A DNA stretch of 38,630 bases from Candidatus Doudnabacteria bacterium CG10_big_fil_rev_8_21_14_0_10_41_10 (GCA_002773695.1 PFAJ01000064.1:2017-40646), one strand, 5' to 3'; shown: positions 16,931 through 26,096, counted from the first letter of the stretch. The notes: generated by a model from the sequence alone, not told the origin. Program-made: numbers and translations.

Positions 16931-16998
16931 CTTTCTCCCCCGTCGCTCGCGCCCGACTTCGTCGGAGGCTCGCTCCTCCTGTTGAAAGCCGGGGTCAT

Positions 16999-17027
16999 AA
17001 AAAAAGTGAAGCGGTTCACTTTTTTTC
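16999..17027. terminator. Bidirectional terminator hairpin
   Basis: AAAAAAAGTGAAGCGGTTCACTTTTTTT. Confidence 0.75.
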
Positions 17028-17060
17028 TGCACCCTTCGATTCCTCTTCAAAACCAATACC

Positions 17061-17091
17061 AAAAAAAACGCCCCACCTAACGGTGAGACTT
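17061..17091 (-). terminator. Terminator after tRNA-Trp
   Basis: CTCACCGTTAGGTGGGGCGTTTTTTTT on the minus strand. Confidence 0.7.
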
Positions 17092-17097
17092 TTTCCT

Positions 17098-17171
17098 TGG
17101 CAGGGGGTGTAGGAATCGAACCCACGTATGCGGTTTTGGAGACCGCCGTATTGCCACTATACGAACCCCCC
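17098..17171 (-). tRNA. tRNA-Trp (CCA anticodon), CCA tail encoded
   Basis: GGGGGGTTCGTATAGTGGCAATACGGCGGTCTCCAAAACCGCATACGTGGGTTCGATTCCTACACCCCCTGCCA folds as a cloverleaf; loop CTCCAAA. Confidence 0.93.
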
Positions 17172-17441
17172 AGGTTCGTAACTGCTTCATTTTAGCATCT
17201 CAACTTAAATAATTCAATGAATATGAATTGCTTAATAAAAACCCCTAAAGCTTGATGCAGGGTATTTGTCCCGGAAATAATAAATCAGATTCTTTATTAA
17301 GGTGAAAAGTCCGCCAAAGGCGGATCAACCTCGGGCTGAAAATTGGCCAATCCCTAGCGGGGTTTTAGAAACTATAATTATCTGATTTTGACTGGGACCT
17401 CCCCTCCCCCTCCTCATGAGGAGGGGAAATCTGATCTTTTT

Positions 17442-17509
17442 AGGACTTACGGGTTTGCCGCCACGAGGTCGGGCAAAGCCTGGCCGGAGGCGGCAAACCC
17501 GTAAGTCCT
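17442..17509. repeat. Inverted repeat with 21-bp perfect arms
   Basis: AGGACTTACGGGTTTGCCGCC ... GGCGGCAAACCCGTAAGTCCT. Confidence 0.9.
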
Positions 17510-17512
17510 ATT

Positions 17513-17561
17513 AGTATCAAAAAACACCTCTCGGTAAACGCTCAAGGTGTTTTTTGATACT
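17513..17561. terminator. Strong bidirectional terminator-like hairpin, 17-bp perfect arms
   Basis: AGTATCAAAAAACACCT-ctcggtaaacgctca-AGGTGTTTTTTGATACT. Confidence 0.8.
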
Positions 17562-17673
17562 GAAAATTTTTGACCCCTCACCTACCCTTCAGGCCTCCTC
17601 TTCCCACTTTCGCGAGGAGGTGAGGAAAAATCATAACCGAATAAAAATAACGATCCGCGACAGCTCAAACCTG

Positions 17674-17841
17674 TTAGCTTGATTTCACTTTTGATTCTTT
17701 GTGGTCAGTTCTTTTTCTGCACTTTTTACAAAACTTCTTCAAAGCCAACTTTTCCTTCACCGATTTCGGATTCCGGTTAGAATAATAGTTGCTTCGTTTG
17801 CATTCCGTACAGACCAATTTTACAAGATGCTTCTGGGACAT
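17674..17841 (-). CDS. rpmG: 50S ribosomal protein L33
   Basis: Manual translation: MSQKHLVKLVCTECKRSNYYSNRNPKSVKEKLALKKFCKKCRKRTDHKESKVKSS*. Below the ORF-track length cutoff. Confidence 0.93.
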   Translation of the reverse strand: MSQKHLVKLVCTECKRSNYYSNRNPKSVKEKLALKKFCKKCRKRTDHKESKVKSS

Positions 17842-17964
17842 AATAAATAAATTTAAAATTAAAAATTAAAAATTCAAAATTAATATGTCTGTCTTCGGCA
17901 TATTATCTATCGGATCATCGAGAAGCGACACCTTAACTTTACACTTTTCACTTTAAACTTTTAT

Positions 17965-18435
17965 CTACTTAATCTCCGGTATCCACTGGTTCGAGTCGCC
18001 GTCGAAAACAAAATGAGATAAATTTTTTCCTTGATCTCTATCTTTTCCATATTGCAATTCCCAACCACCAAATTCAGTAGGAATAAAAGTGGCTAAAACC
18101 GTCGCCTTCAACTCGCCGTCCTGATTATAATACTCCAAAAGAAGCCGGAGGGCAATACGGGCGTCTGTGTATTCTATATATGCGCGACTGCCATCTTTTA
18201 TAAAAGAAATGCGTTGCGCCATCCACCCAAGCTCTCCCAAAGCCGGTGTGGGTGAAATATTGTTAATCATTTCAGATAATTCTACCGCCAAAGATGGATA
18301 ATCTGAAGCTCCCGTGACAATCTCCTCTCGGGTTGATTGTTTGGATTCTTCTGCGTTAAAAAGATAAGGCTGAAGACCTAACGCAAACAACACTAAACCA
18401 ACAAGAATCAAAGAAACTACCAACTCTTTCTTCAT
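17965..18435 (-). CDS. Hypothetical membrane-anchored/secreted protein
   Basis: MKKELVVSLILVGLVLFALGLQPYLF signal-anchor; internal start preferred to 18552. Confidence 0.65.
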   Translation of the reverse strand: MKKELVVSLILVGLVLFALGLQPYLFNAEESKQSTREEIVTGASDYPSLAVELSEMINNISPTPALGELGWMAQRISFIKDGSRAYIEYTDARIALRLLLEYYNQDGELKATVLATFIPTEFGGWELQYGKDRDQGKNLSHFVFDGDSNQWIPEIK

Positions 18436-18614
18436 AAGCCAACCTAAAAATATCAAATAGAGTGTCTTTACGACTTCACTCGAACCTATTTTACCAAAAA
18501 TTCGTGATGAACGAAAGCCCCGCCACCGCCTCGCTCCGCTCGGCAACTCCAAAGCGTGGGACGCGCGAAGCGCGTCCCATCAAAAAGTTGGTCTTTTGCC
18601 TGAAACTCGGATTC

Positions 18615-18887
18615 TGGAGCCGTTGGTCGGAGTTGAACCGACGACCTACTCCTTCACTTACACCTCTATTTCTCCGCCTGAAACGAATTATAAGAGGGTT
18701 AGACTGTATCTTCTCCTAAATCGGAGCCCTTGTCAGTCGTTCGGGCCGATAAAATATCGGCCACGGTCTTGACCATGTGCTTTGGTTTTTGACCGTTATT
18801 CGGGATTCACTAAGACGTTTCCGTCAAAGTGGGCAGGAGGCTTTGTGCCCCACCATGGAGTTGCTCTACCAGCTGAGCTACAACGGC
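18615..18887 (-). tRNA. tRNA-Thr (GGU anticodon) interrupted by an intron; exons 18852-18887 (5') and 18615-18654 (3')
   Basis: Joined exons GCCGTTGTAGCTCAGCTGGTAGAGCAACTCCATGGT|AAGGAGTAGGTCGTCGGTTCAACTCCGACCAACGGCTCCA give a complete 76-nt tRNA with loop ATGGTAA. Confidence 0.92.
18655..18851 (-). ncRNA. Group I-like self-splicing intron (~197 nt) in tRNA-Thr
   Basis: 5' exon ends in U and the intron ends in G; contains AAGATACAGTCTAA, like the group I S element/P7 3' strand, and a complementary GACTG. Confidence 0.82.
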
Positions 18888-18890
18888 ATT

Positions 18891-18927
18891 ACTTCGCTCC
18901 CGCTTTCGCGGGAGCTACGAAGTGCAA
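18891..18927. repeat. tRNA-adjacent palindromic repeat, copy 1
   Basis: ACTTCGCTCCCGCTTTCGCGGGAGCTACGAAGTGCA. Confidence 0.85.
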
Positions 18928-19080
18928 GCATACCGTTTTCACGATTGCTTATCCTTCCGGAGCTTTTAGTGTTAACGAAAGCGAAGGAAGAAATTACAAC
19001 GGCACTACACAAACAAAAAAGCTCGTGGAAATATTTTAACACACTCCCAAAGATTTTTCCAGTGTTATGGTTATTTTTAA

Positions 19081-19830
19081 CTATTTCGCTTTTATCGGTA
19101 GGCTAAAATAAAAACTGGTTCCTCTCCCCTCCTCTGATTCAAACCAAATCTTTCCCTTGTGCGCTTCGACAAAAGATTTAGCTATAAACAAGCCCAGTCC
19201 CGTCCCATCCGGTTGCACTTTCGCCGCATTACCGCCGCGATAAAATTTCTGAAAAATTCCATCTTGCTGATCTATGGGAATTCCCAACCCAGAGTCAGAT
19301 ATCGAGCATACGACTTCTTTTTGTGTTCTTTTAACAACTACGTCAATATGTCCGCCATTAGGGCTGTATTTTATAGCGTTCAAAAACAGATTTTGCATAA
19401 CCCTTTTTACTTTTGCTTTATCAACTTCCAACGCTGGCAACGGACCGTTCACGATTTCAAAATGGTAAGTCATTTTATTAGCAGAAAGCGTCAACTTGTT
19501 AGTGTTTATAACTTCTTCAAAAAGCTCTGCTATATCAAGCCTCACCAAGTCCAAATGCAACTTTCCTTTCTCTACGCGAGACACTTGTAATAGATCATTC
19601 ACCAAAGCGATTGCTCGCTCATTACTCCTATGCACTTCTTTTAAATAATCCAACTGCTTTCGATTAAGTTTTCCTCGCTTTTGAGAAATTAAAATTTCAG
19701 AAAACCATTTCACCGCGGAAAGTGGCGTTCTCAACTGGTGGGAGGACAATGTCACAAAATCGGTCTTTAATTGTTCTTCTAAAGATGCGACTTTTCTTTT
19801 TTTCTTTGGCGACAGTTCAGTTTGTATCAT
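19081..19830 (-). CDS. Sensor histidine kinase (no obvious sensor domain)
   Basis: FVTLSSHQLRTPLSAVKWFSEIL (H box); NLFLNAIKYSPNGG; DSGLGIP; GTGLGLFIAKSFVEAHKGKIWFESEEGRGTSFYFSLP. Confidence 0.93.
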   Translation of the reverse strand: MIQTELSPKKKRKVASLEEQLKTDFVTLSSHQLRTPLSAVKWFSEILISQKRGKLNRKQLDYLKEVHRSNERAIALVNDLLQVSRVEKGKLHLDLVRLDIAELFEEVINTNKLTLSANKMTYHFEIVNGPLPALEVDKAKVKRVMQNLFLNAIKYSPNGGHIDVVVKRTQKEVVCSISDSGLGIPIDQQDGIFQKFYRGGNAAKVQPDGTGLGLFIAKSFVEAHKGKIWFESEEGRGTSFYFSLPIKAK

Positions 19831-19856
19831 AAAGTTAAATCACTTCTACCCAAGCT

Positions 19857-20228
19857 TTACTTTTTTGGAAAATACTTTTTTATAATTTTTACCACCTCAT
19901 TCAAATCGTAATCAGCCTTAACAAGAAAATCTACGGCGCCTAGCTTCAGCCCCTGCCTAACCTCGTCTTCATCCCCAAGGTTAGAGAGGATAACTACCGG
20001 AATCGAAGAAGTACTCGGAGAATTTTTTATTTCTTTCAAAAACTCAAAACCGCTTTTCCCGGGTAAAATTAAATCTAGTAAAATCAGATCTGGTTTGTTA
20101 TTCGCGACTTTTTCCAATCCCCCATCTGCCTCAAAAGAAGTATAAACTTTATATCCTTCTGACAGCATAACTTCAGAGAGGGCTTTTTGTATCGTTGGAT
20201 CGTCCTCGATTATTAAAATTGAACGCAT
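19857..20228 (-). CDS. Response regulator, receiver domain only
   Basis: ILIIEDDPTIQKALSEVM..PDLILLDLILPGKSGFEFLKEI..IPVVILSNLGDE..GAVDFLVKADYDLNEVVKII. Confidence 0.94.
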   Translation of the reverse strand: MRSILIIEDDPTIQKALSEVMLSEGYKVYTSFEADGGLEKVANNKPDLILLDLILPGKSGFEFLKEIKNSPSTSSIPVVILSNLGDEDEVRQGLKLGAVDFLVKADYDLNEVVKIIKKYFPKK

Positions 20229-20232
20229 ATAA

Positions 20233-21987
20233 TTATTTGTTAATATTTATAGGAAGAGTGAAATAAAATGTCGTCCCCTCTCCTGCTTCAGAAAATACTC
20301 CAATAACTCCGTTGTGCGCCTCAACAACTCCTTTGGACACAACCAATCCCAATCCTGTCCCCTTCTTTCCAGACTTTGCGGTATTTTCCAACTGTACAAA
20401 TTTATTGAAAAGTTTATCAATCTTATCTGCCGGGATTCCTTCTCCTGTATCAGTAACCGCCACCACCAAATAGTTATCTTGGAAACTAATGCCTTGTTTA
20501 ATCCCCGGCCACACCAACTTTTGTTCCACTACGGTCCTGGCAAGGTCTATACCCCTAGGTAATAAAAAAGCGCAGATGGTAATTTTCCCTCCCGCGTTTG
20601 TAAATTTAATAGAATTGGAAAGAAAATTATTTAAAACCTGTGAAATTTTATGCTCGTCAAACTCCAAATTCTCTGGGACTTTTTCGTCGACATGAGAAAC
20701 CAACTCCAGACTTCCCTCGTCTGCCAAAGCTTTAAAGGAACCGATTCGGGTGTCTATAACACTTCTAATCGGCGTGGCTTTTTTTATGAGTTGAAATTTA
20801 CCCGATTCCAGCTTGGCAACATCCAATAAATCATTTACCAAACCCAACATGTCTTTGGTGTTAGTCACGATCAAGTTTACGAACTCTGAAAACTTTTTCT
20901 CATCTTGTTTAACCCTATCGCTTTCCAAAAGACTGGCAATCCCTTTTATTCCGGTAAGTGGCGAACGTAACTCGTGAACCATCATGTTTGTAAAATCTTC
21001 GCGCATCTTCTCCACTTCTTTTTCTTTGGTAATATCATGAAATAAAACCACAGACCCCAAAAAATTTTTATCTTTGTCTTTTACGGGAGAAATTAAAATC
21101 TGAAAAAAATGATTGTTCAGAGTAACGGCTGGGGAGATTACCAACCGGTCTTCTCTCATACTGTCTTGAAGTTTGTTACGTAAATCAAACGTGGTGGCCA
21201 AAGCGTCTAAAACCTCAAAAATTGTCACATTTTCTCCGGAAAAACCCAACATTAATTTTGCGGCCGTATTGATAACTGATAGCTGTTTTTGATTGTCAAT
21301 CATCAATACACCATCGGCCATACTTGCAACCATGGAGTTTAGCTTCCCTTTTTCGACATTTAAAACGTGTTGCAGTTTCGTCACGGCATCGGAAGCCTGG
21401 TTCATAATAGTATAAAGGATCTCGACTTCCTCTTTTTTATAACGATTTTTTTGGTTGGACGAAATATTTAAAAGCCCTACCGGGCTGTCTCCAATAACTA
21501 TTGGAACGTTAAAAAAAGAACCTACGGATTCAATGCTGGTAGGGTCGGTAATGGTTCCCGAAATGGTTTCTTCCAAATCATCGACTTGAAAATCTTTACC
21601 TAAAAGAATGTTTAAAGACTTCAACATCACCTTTTTATTATCATCAATAAATTTTTTATTAACGGGTTTTTCCAGATTGATGTTGTATTCGATCTTCCTT
21701 GTCCCGTCCGGTTTCGGCGTGACCAGTATATACGAGACGGTGGAATAATCTAAAAGTCGGCGCAAAGATCCCGCGATAATTTCGACTATTTGATCAATTT
21801 TTAAAGAATAACCTATTCGTTCACCCAATTCTCGTAAAATCGACAACTGATACATCCGCTGATTCATCTCTTTTTCTCTTTTCAAAAGATTTACCTGAAC
21901 CTTGCGAAATTCGAATAAAAAAACCGTGACGACAACCGCGGTAAAGATCCCGAGCAAAAGTAATAAATTTACTAAGTTAAAACTCAT
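20233..21987 (-). CDS. Membrane sensor histidine kinase with GAF- and PAS-like domains
   Basis: N-terminal TM; GAF-like segment; PAS-like MVASMADGVLMIDNQKQLSVINTAAKLMLG; MMVHELRSPLTGIKGIASLLES; NFLSNSIKFTNAGGKI; DTGEGIP; GTGLGLVVSKGVVEAHNG. Confidence 0.93.
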   Translation of the reverse strand: MSFNLVNLLLLLGIFTAVVVTVFLFEFRKVQVNLLKREKEMNQRMYQLSILRELGERIGYSLKIDQIVEIIAGSLRRLLDYSTVSYILVTPKPDGTRKIEYNINLEKPVNKKFIDDNKKVMLKSLNILLGKDFQVDDLEETISGTITDPTSIESVGSFFNVPIVIGDSPVGLLNISSNQKNRYKKEEVEILYTIMNQASDAVTKLQHVLNVEKGKLNSMVASMADGVLMIDNQKQLSVINTAAKLMLGFSGENVTIFEVLDALATTFDLRNKLQDSMREDRLVISPAVTLNNHFFQILISPVKDKDKNFLGSVVLFHDITKEKEVEKMREDFTNMMVHELRSPLTGIKGIASLLESDRVKQDEKKFSEFVNLIVTNTKDMLGLVNDLLDVAKLESGKFQLIKKATPIRSVIDTRIGSFKALADEGSLELVSHVDEKVPENLEFDEHKISQVLNNFLSNSIKFTNAGGKITICAFLLPRGIDLARTVVEQKLVWPGIKQGISFQDNYLVVAVTDTGEGIPADKIDKLFNKFVQLENTAKSGKKGTGLGLVVSKGVVEAHNGVIGVFSEAGEGTTFYFTLPININK

Positions 21988-22017
21988 TAAACTTCAACAA
22001 GATTCAAACAGCCTGTT

Positions 22018-22419
22018 CTACTTGGTTACTGAATGAAACTTAATAAACCCTAAAGCAACAAAAAATAAAGCGATAACCAACAACAAATCGTGAACAATCG
22101 GCTGATACTTTTCAGTTATAATACTTGCTATAACTCCCGCATTTCCCAAACTTTGAGCGGCTCGATCTAACGCTTCAACTGACAAAAATACCATTCCCGT
22201 TCCAACCAGACGTAACCCGTTTCCGACAATCCCTCCATATTTTCTGGTAGTTTTCCATAAATTTACAATCACCCCGATAACCACGACGACTAAAAGAAAA
22301 CCGGATGTAAATTGAGTGATCCCCACTCTGGTTGCGTCTGTGCTTTGAGCGAACGCCGTGACAGGAGCCAACAGAAAAATCGCGGCGAGCAATAAAATTC
22401 TACTTATCAAATTTTTCAT
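22018..22419 (-). CDS. Uncharacterised small membrane protein
   Basis: Signal peptide MKNLISRILLLAAIFLLAPVTAFAQ plus further TM segments. Confidence 0.75.
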   Translation of the reverse strand: MKNLISRILLLAAIFLLAPVTAFAQSTDATRVGITQFTSGFLLVVVVIGVIVNLWKTTRKYGGIVGNGLRLVGTGMVFLSVEALDRAAQSLGNAGVIASIITEKYQPIVHDLLLVIALFFVALGFIKFHSVTK

Positions 22420-22423
22420 ATTT

Positions 22424-22696
22424 TTATTTTATATCTATTTTTATAGAAGGATATTTCGCAAAAACCGGTTTTAAAACATTTTTTACTATTTGCCCGGAAA
22501 GTTCAATGTATTGATCGACCAGTTGTTGTAGAATATCCTGCTGTTCGCCGGACATGTTAACTACTCCACCCTCTTTATCCAATTTCAAACCGGAAATCGA
22601 CCCGGCTTTAAGCAGGGCCACATCCGGACCCAAAATTAATATTTGTTTTTTTACAATTTCTGATATTAAATCTTTATACTGCTGTTCATTGGGCAT
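22424..22696 (-). CDS. Uncharacterised 90-aa soluble protein
   Basis: MPNEQQYKDLISEIVKKQILILGPDVALLKAGSISGLKLDKEGGVVNMSGEQQDILQQLVDQYIELSG..; tightly packed with neighbours. Confidence 0.75.
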   Translation of the reverse strand: MPNEQQYKDLISEIVKKQILILGPDVALLKAGSISGLKLDKEGGVVNMSGEQQDILQQLVDQYIELSGQIVKNVLKPVFAKYPSIKIDIK

Positions 22697-22769
22697 TTCG
22701 GTATATCATTTTCAATAATCTTTCAGATTGTTTCTTTAGATCATCGATTTTAGTTGTTGGAAATTTTTG

Positions 22770-23168
22770 TTATTTTGTTTCTCCGCTTTGGTTCCGACTC
22801 AATACCGTTTTAACTTTATCGAGCAAATCAGCAAGTGAGTAATTGGCTTTCACTAAATAGTCTTTCGCTCCAAGCGACAGCGCTTCCGAAATCCGTTCGT
22901 AATCAGAGAGGTTTGTTAGAATTACGACCGGAACATTTTTGGTTTCAGAATCTTCTTTCATTTTCTTTAAAACTTGCATCCCATCCATTTTTGGCATAAC
23001 TAAATCCAAAAGAACCAAATCAGGTTTAAAACTTTTAATCTTTTCTAATCCTTCTGACCCATCAGCGGCTCCCTGTGTTTCGTAACCACCTTGGTTAAGT
23101 TCTTCTTCGAGGGCGGCCAATAAAATTTCTTCGTCCTCAACGACTAAAATTTTCGCTTTTTCTGACAT
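22770..23168 (-). CDS. Response regulator, receiver domain only
   Basis: MSEKAKILVVEDEEILLAALEEELNQGGYETQGAADGSEGL..PDLVLLDLVMPKMDGMQVLKKM..VPVVILTNL..GAKDYLVKANYSLADLLDKVKTVL. Confidence 0.94.
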   Translation of the reverse strand: MSEKAKILVVEDEEILLAALEEELNQGGYETQGAADGSEGLEKIKSFKPDLVLLDLVMPKMDGMQVLKKMKEDSETKNVPVVILTNLSDYERISEALSLGAKDYLVKANYSLADLLDKVKTVLSRNQSGETK

Positions 23169-23483
23169 ATTATTATTCTTTTGTTTCGACTCACACTTCC
23201 CTCCCGAAACCAAAAGGGAAGGTAAGGGAGGGATCGAATCTTAGCACTCGACCATCCCCTATTCTTGATGAAAACCCAAAAAGAACATGAGACTATGTTA
23301 ATATTTGTTGATAATATTGTACCATAGATCTACAAAAGCTACAAAAAATACAATTAATAAAATCAATCGCGTTTTTTATGGTGGTCAAGAAAGGGTTCCC
23401 AGCCCGAGGCCAGTCCGTCCCAGGGCGAAATTTTCCAGAAAAAAACCATCTGGGTTATCCAAAAGAACAACTTTGACTGCGTC

Positions 23484-23567
23484 TGGGCAGAGAGGGATTC
23501 GAACCCCCGTAGCCACAAGGGCGCCTGGTTTACAGCCAGGTGCATTTGACCGCTCTGCCATCTGCCC
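23484..23567 (-). tRNA. tRNA-Tyr (GUA anticodon), CCA not encoded
   Basis: GGGCAGATGGCAGAGCGGTCAAATGCACCTGGCTGTAAACCAGGCGCCCTTGTGGCTACGGGGGTTCGAATCCCTCTCTGCCCA; loop CTGTAAA, long variable arm. Confidence 0.92.
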
Positions 23568-23702
23568 AGACGCAAAAAAACTTGTTCAAATTATAATAAA
23601 AAATGTCAAAGTTATCTTACAAGGCTGCCGCCACAAGTCGGTAGTATGTCCTGACGGACAACTACGGTGCACGCCTTCGCTTTACCTACCTACCCGCGCC
23701 TA

Positions 23703-23775
23703 AGCCCACGGTCAGATTCGAACTGACGACCTACGGTTTACAAAACCGTTGCTCTACCAACTGAGCTACGTGGGC
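23703..23775 (-). tRNA. tRNA-Thr (UGU anticodon), CCA not encoded
   Basis: GCCCACGTAGCTCAGTTGGTAGAGCAACGGTTTTGTAAACCGTAGGTCGTCAGTTCGAATCTGACCGTGGGCT. Confidence 0.94.
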
Positions 23776-23778
23776 ACT

Positions 23779-23815
23779 ACTTCACTCCCGCTTTCGCAGG
23801 AGCTACGAAGTGCAG
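23779..23815. repeat. tRNA-adjacent palindromic repeat, copy 2
   Basis: ACTTCACTCCCGCTTTCGCAGGAGCTACGAAGTGCA; cf. 18891-18927. Confidence 0.85.
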
Positions 23816-23843
23816 GCATTCCACAAATTATACTTTTATTTCC

Positions 23844-24710
23844 TCAAAATTTTAACTGTCTTAGTTTGTCTCTGGCTGAATCATTTGTTGGTTCTAACTC
23901 TAAAACTTTCTCTAACAATTTCTTAGCCAATTCTTTTTTTCCGGAAGTTACCAAAAAGTCGGAAAGTAACAGCATATATTTAGGATTGTCCGGAGACAAA
24001 ATCAGCGCTTTTTCAACAGCCTCAACCGCTTTTTCCGTCTGCTTTTTTGCTTCATAACACAAACTTAGATTTATCAAACGATTTGGAGAATCCGGTTTTA
24101 AATCTATCGACTGTCGGTAAGCTTTAATCGATTCATCGTATTTACCAAGGTTAAAATAAATTAGTCCTAATCTGCTAAAAAATTTGTCAATGTCAGGATG
24201 TTTCTTGGTCAAATAAAGATAAACTTCCAATGCGTCAAAAAACTTCTTTTGATCAATATACAATTTTCCCAATCCTTCATAAGCATCTTTGTTTCCCGGA
24301 TCCTCCTTGATAATTTCCAGAAGCGATTGTTCTGCCGATTCCAGATTGCTGTTTTTTATGTGATCCGCGGCTTCACTTAAATGTTCAGAAACCTCTCCGG
24401 TAGGCTTTCTTAGTTGTGATTTCAAGCTTTTAAAATGTAACGCTCTTGAAAACCGCTCTAAATAATTCGAGCTATTGGTATGACTTTTTGCTTCCGCTAC
24501 AAAACTGGCCAGGCATTTATAAAAACTTACTAACCAATTTTTAATTTTTCCTACAAAAATAACTACCCGACGAGTACCTGCGGTTTCTGGAGACGCGCCG
24601 ACAGAACCACTCTCCTGCCTGATAATCACCTGTGGCAGTCTGCGCAAAATAATCAAAATAATCGTCGCAATCGAGATTATTACTATTAGTTGAGGAAGTA
24701 GCTTAAACAT
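23844..24710 (-). CDS. Membrane-anchored TPR-repeat protein
   Basis: N-terminal TM; repeats DAYEGLGKLYIDQKKFFDALEVYLYLTKKHPD / KFFSRLGLIYFNLGKYDESIKAYRQSIDLKPD / NRLINLSLCYEAKKQTEKAVEAVEKALILSPD. Confidence 0.88.
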   Translation of the reverse strand: MFKLLPQLIVIISIATIILIILRRLPQVIIRQESGSVGASPETAGTRRVVIFVGKIKNWLVSFYKCLASFVAEAKSHTNSSNYLERFSRALHFKSLKSQLRKPTGEVSEHLSEAADHIKNSNLESAEQSLLEIIKEDPGNKDAYEGLGKLYIDQKKFFDALEVYLYLTKKHPDIDKFFSRLGLIYFNLGKYDESIKAYRQSIDLKPDSPNRLINLSLCYEAKKQTEKAVEAVEKALILSPDNPKYMLLLSDFLVTSGKKELAKKLLEKVLELEPTNDSARDKLRQLKF

Positions 24711-24777
24711 TCAGATTTAATTTTAAATATATAAATTGTTTATAAAGAATATTCCTAATATCTAATTAATAATTTTT

Positions 24778-25371
24778 TTACTCTCCCAGTTGATAGCGGG
24801 TAAACCGGCTAACCACGACTTTCTCTCCCAATTTAGCGGTTAAATCGTCAAGTTGTTGTTTAACCTTTATCTTTGGATCTTTTATAGTCGGCTGGTCCAA
24901 AAGACAAACGTCTTGATAAAATTTTTCGAGTTTTCCTTCAATGATTTTATTTACTACCGCCTCCGGTTTTTTTCCATCTACTTGTTCTTTAAAAATTTCC
25001 TTTTCTTTTTCCAAAATATTAGCGTCTACCTGCTCACGAGAAACACATGTTGGATCGGCGGCGACAATCTGTAGCGCCAAATCGTGAACAAAATTTTTAA
25101 AGTCGTCAGTTTTAGCCACAAAATCTGTTTCGCAGTTTACTTCAACCAAAACTCCAACCTTACCACCATGAACATAGGCTTCAACCAATCCCTGGCCTGC
25201 CGTCCTACCGGATCTTTTAGCGGCTCTCACCTCGCCTTTTTTTCGTAAAAATTCTAAAGCTTTGTCTACGTCACCATCAGTTTCTAGTAGCGCTTTTTGA
25301 GCATCTTGCATGCCGGCGCCGGATACTTCACGTAATTTTTTTACATCTTCTAAAGATATTTTACCAGCCAT
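24778..25371 (-). CDS. tsf: Elongation factor Ts
   Basis: [66 protein letters not shown]. Confidence 0.97.
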   Translation of the reverse strand: MAGKISLEDVKKLREVSGAGMQDAQKALLETDGDVDKALEFLRKKGEVRAAKRSGRTAGQGLVEAYVHGGKVGVLVEVNCETDFVAKTDDFKNFVHDLALQIVAADPTCVSREQVDANILEKEKEIFKEQVDGKKPEAVVNKIIEGKLEKFYQDVCLLDQPTIKDPKIKVKQQLDDLTAKLGEKVVVSRFTRYQLGE

Positions 25372-25379
25372 AAATATTT

Positions 25380-26096
25380 TTATGATTTAATCTTATTAAT
25401 CTCTTTCTTTCCGTCTCCGGCCTTCCCTTTGTTAACTGCGTCAGCAATATACCCGGTTATCAAATCAATAGCTTTACTCGCGTCGTCATTTGCGGGAATT
25501 ATAAAATCGATCATAGAAGGATCGCCGCTTGTATCGGTTATGCCGATTACTTTTACTCCCGTGGTATGCGCCTCTCGCACCGCGATAACCTCATCACCGG
25601 TGTCAACGACAAAAACCGCTTCAGGTGGTTTTTTCATATCTCGGACACCTTCAAACAAAAGAATGCTTTTGTCCATTTCCCGTTTCATCATCAACTGCTC
25701 TTTTTTCGTATAATTTTTTATGCGATCACTTTTTAAAAGTTCTTCTATTGAAGACATTTTTTTTATAGACCGCTGAATGGTTCGAAAATTGGTCAACGTT
25801 CCTCCCAGCCATCGTTCGGTAACATAAGGCATACCGCATGCCTGCGCATGTTTTTTAACTAATGCCTTAGACTGTTTTTTTGTACCGACGAATAAAATCT
25901 TGCCGCCGGACCCTACCGTTTCGGTAATATAGTCTTGGGCTTGTTTTATTTTCTGATAGGTCTTTTCTAAATCGATGATGTGGAATTTATTACGAGTCGT
26001 AAAAATATACGACGCCATTTTTGGATTCCACCGTGAAGCTCGATGCCCAAAATGGGCACCCGCTTTGAGGAGTTCCTCAAGTGTTAGTTCGCTCAT
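25380..26096 (-). CDS. rpsB: 30S ribosomal protein S2
   Basis: [76 protein letters not shown]. Confidence 0.97.
   Translation of the reverse strand: MSELTLEELLKAGAHFGHRASRWNPKMASYIFTTRNKFHIIDLEKTYQKIKQAQDYITETVGSGGKILFVGTKKQSKALVKKHAQACGMPYVTERWLGGTLTNFRTIQRSIKKMSSIEELLKSDRIKNYTKKEQLMMKREMDKSILLFEGVRDMKKPPEAVFVVDTGDEVIAVREAHTTGVKVIGITDTSGDPSMIDFIIPANDDASKAIDLITGYIADAVNKGKAGDGKKEINKIKS

Noticed and set aside
16904-17125. 73-aa minus ORF
   Set aside because: Overlaps the tRNA-Trp 3' end and terminators; not protein-like.
18462-19106. Plus ORFs 18462-18719, 18777-19106 and 18782-19039
   Set aside because: They run through tRNA-Thr exons and the intron on the opposite strand; unlikely to be coding, including as an intron-encoded endonuclease.
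23590-23700. Additional tRNA between tRNA-Tyr and tRNA-Thr(UGU)
   Set aside because: No cloverleaf or T-arm consensus could be formed.
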